From: Methanobacterium sp.
Lineage (GTDB): Archaea; Methanobacteriota; Methanobacteria; Methanobacteriales; Methanobacteriaceae
Length of the DNA: 7,331 nt
Direction: 5' to 3'
NCBI GenBank assembly: GCA_003164415.1
Contig: PLTK01000201.1
Coordinates: 1 to 7,331, forward strand
A program made the translations under genes and the position numbers. Position 1 is the stretch's first letter. Every line of letters begins with the position of its first letter. The notes under the pieces are model-generated. The model worked only from the letters and a program-made list of their open reading frames with translations. It was not told the origin of the DNA and searched no databases. Of this stretch, positions 1-5,528 are shown piece by piece.

Positions 1-1
1 G

Positions 2-43
2 GATATAGAAATTGTTCAGATTTCCCAAAAAAAGTGGGTGTGA
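2..43 (+). CDS. possible C-terminal tail of a convergent gene entering from the left edge
   Basis: The second forward frame is open from the left edge to a TGA at 41-43 and would encode a tail reading DIEIVQISQKKWV. It would converge on thrC with a 5-base gap between the two stop codons. Thirteen open codons can easily arise by chance, the frame includes the T-run that probably terminates thrC on the other strand, and no domain can be recognised. This is only a candidate, to be settled with sequence to the left. Confidence 0.15.
   Translation, partial: DIEIVQISQKKWV
27..33 (-). terminator. T7 tract downstream of thrC
   Basis: On the minus strand a run of seven T lies 16-22 bases past the thrC stop codon, flanked by short CCCA/TGGG arms. 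Archaeal RNA polymerase terminates at T-rich tracts in the non-template strand, with or without a hairpin. This is the first clear T-run met after npdG going leftward, so it may end the whole npdG-to-thrC transcript. Confidence 0.45.
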
Positions 44-48
44 TGAAT

Positions 49-1245
49 CTATCTAGGGTTAATAATCTTAGAAAGTGCCTCAACACTGGCGTCAATCTCA
101 ACAGGCTCTACACATGCATTTATTGCAGTATTGGGGTCTTTTAACAAGTGTCCCGTTACGATACAGACTACTTGTTCACCCTTATCAACATCTCCATTCT
201 CAACGAGTTTAATAAGACCTGCAATCGATGCAGCCGACGCAGGCTCCACACCTATTCCTTCGGTTCTTGCAAGCAATTTTTGAGCGTCTAGGATCTCATC
301 ATCCGTCACAGTTTCTGCCATTCCATCAGATTCATATATGGCTCTTAATGCCTTTTGAGCACTTACAGGAGCACCTATTCTTATAGCGGTTGCAATAGTC
401 TCAGGATTAGCAACGGGTTCTATACTGTGTTTCCCCTCACGCACAGCATTGGCTATTGGTGCCGAACCAACTGCTTGAATACCAGTCATCATGGGAAGAT
501 CTTCAATAAAACCTGCTTCATGAAATTCTGTAACACCTTTCCATATGGCTGATATATTTCCTGCATTACCTACAGGAAGTATAATTCTGTCTGGAGATTT
601 CCATCCAAGGTCATCCACCACTTCAAAGCCTATTGATTTTTGACCTTCCAAACGGAATGGATTCACTGAATTTAAAAGATATAAATCCCCTTCAAGAGCA
701 AGAGCAGTAATTGTCTCTAAAGCTTCATCAAAGTTACCATTTACGGATAAAACTTCAGCACCGTGGAACATTGCTTGTGCAAGTTTACCTAATGCTACTT
801 TCCCAGATGGTAATAGTACTATGCAACGTTTTCCTGCTCTAGCTGCATAGGCTGCTAATGATGCAGATGTGTTCCCTGTTGATGCACATCCAACTGTATT
901 AACTCCAAGTTCAACTGCTTTAGTTATACCAACACTCATACCCCTATCTTTAAAGCTTCCTGTTGGATTGGAACCTTCAACTTTAACGTAAAGATCTATT
1001 CCAAGTTTATCTCCCAGTTTCTGACATCTACAGAATGGTGTTCCACCCTCTTCAAGACTCACAATCTTTGATTCGTCAACTGGCATGAACTCTTTGTACT
1101 TCCACATGGTAGATTTTCTGCAGTTAAAAATATCCTTCGAAACATCTGGTCTGCAAACTACTTCTAGGGTAGATCCGCATTTTTTACAAGTGTAAATTAT
1201 TTCATCAAGAGCGTATTGTTCTCCACAGGATATGCACTTCATCAT
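49..1245 (-). CDS. thrC: threonine synthase
   Basis: This 398-residue enzyme is a pyridoxal-phosphate (PLP) fold-type II lyase that converts O-phosphohomoserine to threonine and phosphate, the last step of threonine synthesis, in the cytoplasm. The N-terminus carries a zinc-ribbon-like pair, C4-x2-C7 and C20-x2-C23, typical of archaeal threonine synthases. The PLP lysine is K99 in GSFKDRG. STGNTSAS (122-129) is the substrate-phosphate loop, GNAGN (226-230) the PLP-phosphate glycine loop, and VTGHLLKDP (363-371) the usual C-terminal signature. Length is normal for the family. The gene starts with two tandem ATG codons. GGTGAT lies 3 bases before the first and 6 before the second, so initiation at 1242 is also possible. 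It lies 129 bases past the SpoIIM-family gene and may be the last gene of the npdG-led group. The family assignment is firm, since related lyases such as cysteate synthase lack this full pattern. Confidence 0.95.
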   Translation of the reverse strand: MMKCISCGEQYALDEIIYTCKKCGSTLEVVCRPDVSKDIFNCRKSTMWKYKEFMPVDESKIVSLEEGGTPFCRCQKLGDKLGIDLYVKVEGSNPTGSFKDRGMSVGITKAVELGVNTVGCASTGNTSASLAAYAARAGKRCIVLLPSGKVALGKLAQAMFHGAEVLSVNGNFDEALETITALALEGDLYLLNSVNPFRLEGQKSIGFEVVDDLGWKSPDRIILPVGNAGNISAIWKGVTEFHEAGFIEDLPMMTGIQAVGSAPIANAVREGKHSIEPVANPETIATAIRIGAPVSAQKALRAIYESDGMAETVTDDEILDAQKLLARTEGIGVEPASAASIAGLIKLVENGDVDKGEQVVCIVTGHLLKDPNTAINACVEPVEIDASVEALSKIINPR

Positions 1246-1248
1246 GGT

Positions 1249-1254
1249 ATCACC
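1249..1254 (-). promoter_or_regulatory. thrC ribosome binding site GGTGAT
   Basis: GGTGAT is complementary to the AUCACC near the 3' end of archaeal 16S rRNA. It stands 3 bases from the first of two tandem ATG codons and 6 from the second, so the start is ambiguous by one residue. trpS has the same site with the same 3-base gap, which slightly favours the first ATG. Confidence 0.7.
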
Positions 1255-1374
1255 TTGTTAAATTTTTAATAGCTATAAAATCATCTAATAAATTCAAACC
1301 TTTAAACGGGTAAATTTTCGTTTTAAATAGGTATCAATAACCTTAAATCATTATATTTAATAAACTTGTTCTGT

Positions 1375-2010
1375 TTAGATGGCTAATTTAATGTAGTTTG
1401 CCCATGCAATGCTAATATTGGCTTCAATTAAAGCTGCTATAAATAGCAATACAATAGCTAAAACCATCAATTTGACAGATTCCCAGAACTCATCCATGTT
1501 CATCTCTATTATATATCTGAATTGATTGGTTTGGGAAATGTCTGATCTCATATGTGTTAATCCATTAAAAATATGGTAAACACAACTAGCAAGTCTGAAT
1601 CCAGCTGCACCGGATAGTATGATACCAATAAGCTCGGGGATACCATAAGGGATATTATACAAAATATAATTTCCTAGAGGAAATTGGGTTGCGGTGTATC
1701 CAACGAATATACCGTTAAAAATGAGATAAATAGCGGTACCAACACCAAAAAGTACTCCCCCAATATAGATAATAAGGGCGATATCGAGATTTTTCCCAAA
1801 TATGGGGAGAGTTTGGAGTTGTATTTGTCCTTGAACCGCACTGTTTTTTAAATTACCAAATATCCCTGTAAAAAATTGGCTTAAAAATCCTGCAAATGCG
1901 TAACCCAGTAGCGCGGAAATTATTAATATGGCGGTTGAAAGCAATAAATATATTTCGTTCCGTCTGTATAGTCCTCCAAAAAATCCATCATACTTCTCTT
2001 TTTTAAGCAT
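1375..2010 (-). CDS. SpoIIM/DUF95-family integral membrane protein
   Basis: This 211-residue polytopic membrane protein has hydrophobic segments at about 20-46, 76-105, 121-145 and 178-205, and a basic N-terminus (MLKKEKYDGF) that suggests a cytoplasmic start. The block IPYGIPELIGIILSGAAGFR (120-139) and the final IEANIS (195-200) match the SpoIIM family (stage II sporulation protein M, DUF95). In sporulating Firmicutes this family helps remodel peptidoglycan during engulfment. In archaea its role is unknown, so the sporulation name should not be read as function. Residues 147-175, between hydrophobic segments three and four, form a polar stretch. The gene lies 85 bases past trpS and 129 before thrC on the same strand. 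The only Shine-Dalgarno-like sequence is a weak AGGGGA 9 bases before the ATG. The fold assignment is good; the function is unknown. Confidence 0.82.
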   Translation of the reverse strand: MLKKEKYDGFFGGLYRRNEIYLLLSTAILIISALLGYAFAGFLSQFFTGIFGNLKNSAVQGQIQLQTLPIFGKNLDIALIIYIGGVLFGVGTAIYLIFNGIFVGYTATQFPLGNYILYNIPYGIPELIGIILSGAAGFRLASCVYHIFNGLTHMRSDISQTNQFRYIIEMNMDEFWESVKLMVLAIVLLFIAALIEANISIAWANYIKLAI

Positions 2011-2057
2011 TTACAGTCTTCCCCTATCATACAGCTTACTTTCAATGTGTGATGTTT

Positions 2058-2066
2058 TTTAAATAA
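2058..2066 (-). promoter_or_regulatory. possible TATA box for the SpoIIM-family gene
   Basis: On the minus strand TTATTTAAA is followed by A-rich sequence and lies 48 bases before the ATG, which would put a start site near 2033-2035 and give a leader of about 25 nt. The whole gap is AT-rich, so TATA-like words are expected by chance. It could be an internal promoter in the group. Confidence 0.25.
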
Positions 2067-2095
2067 CCAACTATTTTTATTCAATATCTATTTAT

Positions 2096-3193
2096 CTAAT
2101 TTCTATTTAAAATCTTCCTTGCATCATCTTCTGCAATCAGCCTCTTCTTTGATAATTTTTGGAAAAATTTTCTCATCATACCCGATGCAATGTTTTTACA
2201 TTCACCGCACATAATTGTGCCTTGTTTACAATCATGGTACATTTCTTTTAACTCAGCATCCGAACTAACAAGATGGTAAAGTAGCATTTCATATACAACA
2301 CAATCTTCGGGAACACCTCCCAATCGGCGTTGATCTTCTAAACTCTCTCTTCCACCAGTCTTTGCAGATTTAACCTTCTTTTCAGCCATTTCTGGACTGT
2401 CACTTAAAAATATGGCAGTTTTTGGTTTACTGCTCGACATTTTATCCCCTGTCAAGCCTGTGATAAATCTATGGTAGGTTGATGAAGGGGCTATGAATTT
2501 ATATTTATTTTTGAAACGTTCGGCAATATCCCTTGTTAGTCTTATATGTGGATCCTGGTCTGGACCAACAGGAACAACTGTGGGTTTAGGACCTCCAAAC
2601 TCCTCTAACTGGGGATGTAATATATCTGCAACCTGTACCAATGGAACGTATAAATGTGAAATATTGGTTGATCCTGAAAATCCGTATATAGATTTCATTT
2701 CATTGAGATTAACTTTACGACCTAATATATAGGCAAGATCTTGTACTGCTTTATTTTCTGATTGGAGGTAGGTGTGTATATTTTTCTTTTTAAAATCCAG
2801 TCCCAATGCTATGTAGTTGGTTAAATACTCAGTTATTGCAAGTTTTCTAGATTCTTCAAATTCTATGCCCCTTGCAGAGTATGATTCCATATCTGCTATC
2901 GGAATATAGATGTCTGCTCCTTGTTTTTGGTACCATATCAACTGATCAACGATCATCTTATGACCAATATGCATTTTACCGCTTGGCATCATACCAGTAA
3001 CAACAGCAAATCCACTTTTTTCATTCATTGCCTTTATTATCCGGCCATAATCTCTTTGCCCGAATATTATTCCTCTTTTCATTAATATTGGAGGATTATT
3101 AACGTCGTCCAGTAGATCTGAAAAGGGTTTAATTCCAAATTGTTCTATGAGTTTCTCATAGTCTAAAATCGCCGAACTCCACGGGTCTATCAT
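2096..3193 (-). CDS. trpS: tryptophanyl-tRNA synthetase, archaeal type
   Basis: This 365-residue class Ic aminoacyl-tRNA synthetase activates tryptophan with ATP and loads it onto tRNA-Trp in the cytoplasm. The class I signatures are an exact HIGH (75-78, in SGKMHIGHK) and KMSSS (251-255, in GDKMSSSKP). The N-terminal extension (IDPWSSAILDYEKLIEQFG, 2-20) is typical of the archaeal/eukaryotic branch rather than the bacterial one. GPDQDPHIRLTRD (210-222) is the usual block before the KMSKS loop. The C-terminal region has CGECK (329-333), a conserved spot in archaeal TrpRS. Length is normal. The start is supported by AAGGTGAT 3 bases upstream. It lies 103 bases past endA, whose product removes introns from pre-tRNAs, commonly including tRNA-Trp in archaea, so the pairing makes biological sense. 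TyrRS is the nearest alternative, but the N-terminal block and overall pattern favour TrpRS. Confidence 0.95.
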   Translation of the reverse strand: MIDPWSSAILDYEKLIEQFGIKPFSDLLDDVNNPPILMKRGIIFGQRDYGRIIKAMNEKSGFAVVTGMMPSGKMHIGHKMIVDQLIWYQKQGADIYIPIADMESYSARGIEFEESRKLAITEYLTNYIALGLDFKKKNIHTYLQSENKAVQDLAYILGRKVNLNEMKSIYGFSGSTNISHLYVPLVQVADILHPQLEEFGGPKPTVVPVGPDQDPHIRLTRDIAERFKNKYKFIAPSSTYHRFITGLTGDKMSSSKPKTAIFLSDSPEMAEKKVKSAKTGGRESLEDQRRLGGVPEDCVVYEMLLYHLVSSDAELKEMYHDCKQGTIMCGECKNIASGMMRKFFQKLSKKRLIAEDDARKILNRN

Positions 3194-3196
3194 TAA

Positions 3197-3204
3197 ATCA
3201 CCTT
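3197..3204 (-). promoter_or_regulatory. trpS ribosome binding site AAGGTGAT
   Basis: AAGGTGAT is complementary to the 3' end of archaeal 16S rRNA and lies 3 bases before the ATG at 3191-3193. It fixes the start of trpS and matches the thrC arrangement. Confidence 0.7.
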
Positions 3205-3296
3205 CGTAAACATTAAAATTTTATTAAATTTAAATCTGCTATTAAATGGTTGTTAATATTATTAAAATCCGTATTAAACAAAAGTATATGGGGAAT

Positions 3297-3800
3297 TTAG
3301 GGTCTTGTCCATTCGACGTTGTAGTATGTTATATCATTTTCATCGTCTACAACTGCAAATAATAATTTTTTATTTACGCCATGAGCAACTCTAACATAAC
3401 TTGACAGGTCAGACATCATGAATTTACTGTTTTCACTTGCAACCTTTACAAGATAATTTGAATGACCATCTCCAGGAGATTTACCCCGCTCATACAGCCT
3501 AAATTCCGACCCATACTTGAAACCGGTCTTAACAATATATCCTCTGTTACGAAGATCCTTAAAAACAATGTAATTAGTAAATGAGCCCTGTCCCCGTATG
3601 AGTTTAATAAGTTTCTCGATAGTTACATCATTTGAATCTATATTAACTTCTAATTTTCCTTTCTCCAATAGATAAAGAGCTTCAATAAGGGATAGTTCAA
3701 GTCCGTCTTCTGTCATGTTACCGTAGTGACTTTTTTCATGGATCTTTGCGATATTTCCTTCACGGACTATAACTAGATCTCCTGATAATTCTGAATTCAT
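3297..3800 (-). CDS. endA: tRNA-splicing endonuclease, short homotetramer-type
   Basis: This 167-residue archaeal tRNA intron endonuclease cuts both exon-intron borders of pre-tRNA at bulge-helix-bulge structures, giving 2',3'-cyclic phosphate and 5'-hydroxyl ends. The C-terminal catalytic domain shows the expected triad: Y103 in FRLYERG, H113 in GDGHSNYLV, and K144 (or K145) in NKKLLFAVVD. Their spacings of 10 and 31 residues equal those of the Methanocaldococcus jannaschii enzyme (Y115, H125, K156, from memory). Residues 1-80 form the smaller N-terminal domain. The length fits the alpha4 homotetramer class, not the double-length alpha2 form. The start follows GGGTGA with a 3-base gap. The gene sits 50 bases past npdG and 103 before trpS, all on one strand. 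Confidence 0.95.
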   Translation of the reverse strand: MNSELSGDLVIVREGNIAKIHEKSHYGNMTEDGLELSLIEALYLLEKGKLEVNIDSNDVTIEKLIKLIRGQGSFTNYIVFKDLRNRGYIVKTGFKYGSEFRLYERGKSPGDGHSNYLVKVASENSKFMMSDLSSYVRVAHGVNKKLLFAVVDDENDITYYNVEWTRP

Positions 3801-3803
3801 GAT

Positions 3804-3809
3804 TCACCC
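3804..3809 (-). promoter_or_regulatory. endA ribosome binding site GGGTGA
   Basis: GGGTGA lies 3 bases before the ATG at 3798-3800 and matches the anti-Shine-Dalgarno end of archaeal 16S rRNA. An earlier ATG directly before it (ATGGGTGAATCATGA on the minus strand) reads out of frame and stops at once, so it is not the start. Confidence 0.6.
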
Positions 3810-3850
3810 ATTAATGATTTTAAATTATTCCATTTATTTAATGTTACTAT

Positions 3851-4519
3851 TCAAAGTCCTGTTATTCTAATACCTGCAAGCTTAATTCTATTACGAATGT
3901 TTAGATTGATTAAAAGAGGAGTAATTTTCTCAACAATCCTGGCATTTTCCAGTGGCCCGCATTCAATGGATCTAACTCCAGAAATTTTTTCTGCAAGTTC
4001 CATTACTATTGCGTTTGCTTGGGAGTCGTCACCAGAAATCAGACAATCACATTCTACATCTTCATTGATATTGGTAAGACTTGCTGCACTCAAATTACAG
4101 AAAGCAGATACAACCCTCACATCGTTACCTAAAAATGCTGCTGATCTTTCAGCTGCTGATCCTTCCCATAGATCAACAAATCTGGTTGGTTTACCACCTA
4201 TACATCCTTCCAGTGGAACGGTTGCATCCACAAAGATTTTACCCTGAACATATTCTTTAATGCTTTTGAGTGTTATCATCTGTGCTTGGAGTGGTACAGT
4301 CAAAACAACAATATCACCATTAGTTGTTGCATCTTCATTAGTCATTGCCGAGAGATTAGGGAGATTTTCATCATTTAACATGTCTTTTATAAGTTTAACA
4401 GCATTTTCTGCCTTTTTAATATCTCTAGATCCCACGATAACATGTTCACCAGATTTTACAAATCTCAAAGCAAGTCCAAGTCCCTGGTCCCCTGTTCCAC
4501 CAATTATTGCAATTTTCAA
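3851..4519 (-). CDS. npdG: F420H2:NADP+ oxidoreductase with a TTG start
   Basis: This 222-residue cytoplasmic enzyme passes hydride between reduced coenzyme F420 and NADP+. In hydrogenotrophic methanogens it is a main source of NADPH for biosynthesis. The N-terminal Rossmann fold has GGTGDQGLG (7-15), and GSR (30-32) sits where the 2'-phosphate of NADP is recognised. SAFCNLSAAS (138-147) and GDD (163-165) match the family, as does CGPLENARIVEKITPLL (187-203). Length agrees with the family (about 210-230). The start codon is TTG: the preceding in-frame codon is a TAA stop (4520-4522) and the next internal Met is residue 47, inside the fold. AGGGGATG lies upstream. C141 stands where the Archaeoglobus enzyme, as I recall, has His. 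A distant alternative is a pyrroline-carboxylate-reductase-like dehydrogenase, but the C-terminal pattern favours Fno. Confidence 0.92.
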   Translation of the reverse strand: MKIAIIGGTGDQGLGLALRFVKSGEHVIVGSRDIKKAENAVKLIKDMLNDENLPNLSAMTNEDATTNGDIVVLTVPLQAQMITLKSIKEYVQGKIFVDATVPLEGCIGGKPTRFVDLWEGSAAERSAAFLGNDVRVVSAFCNLSAASLTNINEDVECDCLISGDDSQANAIVMELAEKISGVRSIECGPLENARIVEKITPLLINLNIRNRIKLAGIRITGL

Positions 4520-4524
4520 TTAAA

Positions 4525-4532
4525 CATCCCCT
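4525..4532 (-). promoter_or_regulatory. Shine-Dalgarno-like site that helps fix the TTG start of npdG
   Basis: AGGGGATG on the minus strand ends 5 bases before the TTG codon. Its own ATG runs into a stop after one codon (ATG TTT AAT TGA), so it cannot start npdG. The site is a weaker match to the 16S end than the GGTGAT of trpS and thrC. Confidence 0.45.
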
Positions 4533-4565
4533 TCATTTTTTTATTATTCTCTTCTAATCCTAGTC

Positions 4566-4583
4566 TATATTATAGATAATATA
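4566..4583. repeat. 18-bp palindrome overlapping the npdG core promoter
   Basis: The sequence TATATTATAGATAATATA has two perfect 8-base arms around a 2-base centre. It overlaps the downstream part of the proposed TATA box on the minus strand. That position would let a dimeric repressor block TBP/TFB or polymerase binding. The arms contain only A and T, so chance or simple promoter composition remains possible. Confidence 0.4.
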
Positions 4584-4587
4584 TAAA
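4577..4587 (-). promoter_or_regulatory. TATA box for npdG
   Basis: On the minus strand TTTTTTATATATTATC contains a TTTATATATTA core, very close to the methanogen TATA consensus. A start about 25 bases downstream would fall near 4555-4560 and give a leader of roughly 35-40 nt before the TTG codon, enough to include the AGGGGATG site. It is the best promoter in the window. Confidence 0.6.
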
Positions 4588-4704
4588 AAATAGGATTTAC
4601 CCTCTGATGATAGATGGTTTTAGTGTTAGGTTTTTAATTTAAAGTTTATTAACGCTGGAATTAAAATTTTTAAGGAAGTATTTATGTCAACTAAGAATAT
4701 TTCT

Positions 4705-4719
4705 AAAAAATTTAAAAAA
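4705..4719 (-). terminator. double T6 tract downstream of the TIM-barrel gene
   Basis: Two runs of six T separated by AAA occur on the minus strand 34-48 bases after the stop of the upstream gene. This fits archaeal termination at T-rich sequence without need of a hairpin. It separates the PINA-like/TIM-barrel pair from npdG. Confidence 0.5.
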
Positions 4720-4752
4720 GTTATAAATACACTTTTTTTGGATACCATTATT

Positions 4753-5514
4753 TTAAAATAAATTTTTAAAATTATTTTTGATGTAATCCAAACTTTCATT
4801 GACTGCTTCAGGATCCTTTACCTCTACAACTAAAATACCATTGTAATCCCTATTATTGAGCTCTTTAAAAAGAGATTTAAAGTCAATATTAACACTTCCA
4901 ATGGCGTTATGGTTGTCATAACTTCCGTCATTGTCTGAGAGATGAACATGTTTTATAAGTGGGGATGTTAGCATTTCTGAAATTTCAAACCCCATATTAT
5001 TGGCATGTCCAACATCGAGTGTTATGTATGCTCCTATCTCCCCAACCATTTTGTCAAGTTCGTTTATATCTCTACCTAATAATCCATCAATATCAGGCAT
5101 GTTTTCAACACAGAGCATAACTCCTCTATCTTCAGCATATTTCGAACATTCTAATAGTGAATCCTTACTGTTATCAAGAATTTTTTCCCTAAAATTTTTC
5201 CCAAGTATTGGTATTTGTCCGGGATGTACAACAACTAAACCGGGTTCTATAGAAGATGCAAGGTCAATGGATTTTTTTATCTGGGATACAGAGGATCTTC
5301 TTATTGCATCGTTGTAGGATGCTATGTTGATATCAGACAAGGGTGAATGTACAGTAATTTTAATATTGTAAGAATCAACTACATCCTTCTCAATTGAATT
5401 ATAGGGGTATTCATTTATGACTTCACAGTACTTCAAACCTCTATCCTCAAGGCATTCGAGTACCTTTTCAAACGGTTTTGGTGATAGTGCAAGTGTTGAT
5501 ACGCTGATATTCAT
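4753..5514 (-). CDS. endonuclease IV/xylose-isomerase-like TIM-barrel metalloenzyme
   Basis: This 253-residue protein belongs to the AP endonuclease 2/xylose isomerase-like TIM-barrel superfamily, usually annotated as sugar phosphate isomerase/epimerase. Candidate metal ligands lie in the order known for endonuclease IV: H56 (VHSPLSDINIAS), H97 (VVHPGQ), E137 (CVENMP), D167 and H170 (LDVGHA), H191 (HVHLSDN), D200 and H202 (DNH) and E231 (VVEV). All nine positions of the trinuclear zinc site thus appear filled, whereas many sugar isomerases keep only a mononuclear subset. It is shorter than typical endonuclease IV (about 280 residues), so DNA-binding loops may be reduced. No signal peptide or membrane segment is seen, so it is probably cytoplasmic. 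The start follows GGGAGAT with a 7-base gap. It lies 72 bases past the PINA-like gene with no T-run between, so the two may be co-transcribed. The superfamily is sure; the substrate is unknown. Confidence 0.85.
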   Translation of the reverse strand: MNISVSTLALSPKPFEKVLECLEDRGLKYCEVINEYPYNSIEKDVVDSYNIKITVHSPLSDINIASYNDAIRRSSVSQIKKSIDLASSIEPGLVVVHPGQIPILGKNFREKILDNSKDSLLECSKYAEDRGVMLCVENMPDIDGLLGRDINELDKMVGEIGAYITLDVGHANNMGFEISEMLTSPLIKHVHLSDNDGSYDNHNAIGSVNIDFKSLFKELNNRDYNGILVVEVKDPEAVNESLDYIKNNFKNLF

Positions 5515-5521
5515 TCACATA

Positions 5522-5528
5522 ATCTCCC
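5522..5528 (-). promoter_or_regulatory. ribosome binding site of the TIM-barrel gene
   Basis: GGGAGAT lies 7 bases before the ATG at 5512-5514. An ATG TGA directly upstream in the same frame excludes a longer start nearby. Confidence 0.5.

Larger units (their letters stand above)
4520..4752. other. 233-base AT-rich intergenic region before npdG
   Basis: This is the longest gap without a confident gene. Reading on the minus strand it holds a T-rich terminator region for the TIM-barrel gene, then unassigned AT-rich sequence, then the TATA box, an 18-bp palindrome and leader of npdG. The inverted pair GTATTTAT (4677-4684) and ATAAATAC (4722-4729) frames a small forward reading frame with a Shine-Dalgarno-like AAGGAAG. 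No structured RNA such as a tRNA is visible. Confidence 0.6.

Noticed and set aside
1326..1344. Imperfect inverted repeat TAGGT...ACCTTA before thrC as a threonine-regulator operator
   Set aside because: Only four to five bases pair in each arm, and I cannot tie it to a known regulator motif.
2493..2732. 79-codon forward frame inside trpS
   Set aside because: It is antisense to a well-supported class I synthetase with intact motifs and shows no recognisable domain.
3897..4523. Two forward open frames (116 and 87 codons) opposite npdG
   Set aside because: Both are antisense to a recognisable oxidoreductase, are rich in Ser/Leu/Pro as expected for shadow frames, and have no ribosome sites.
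4626..4748. 40-codon minus-strand frame with hydrophobic residues in the gap before npdG
   Set aside because: It has no Shine-Dalgarno site, reads straight through the T6-AAA-T6 terminator tract, and its Phe/Leu/Ile/Lys content is what AT-rich non-coding DNA gives.
5000..5317. 105-codon forward frame opposite the TIM-barrel gene
   Set aside because: The minus-strand frame carries conserved metal-ligand motifs across this stretch, so the forward frame is a shadow.
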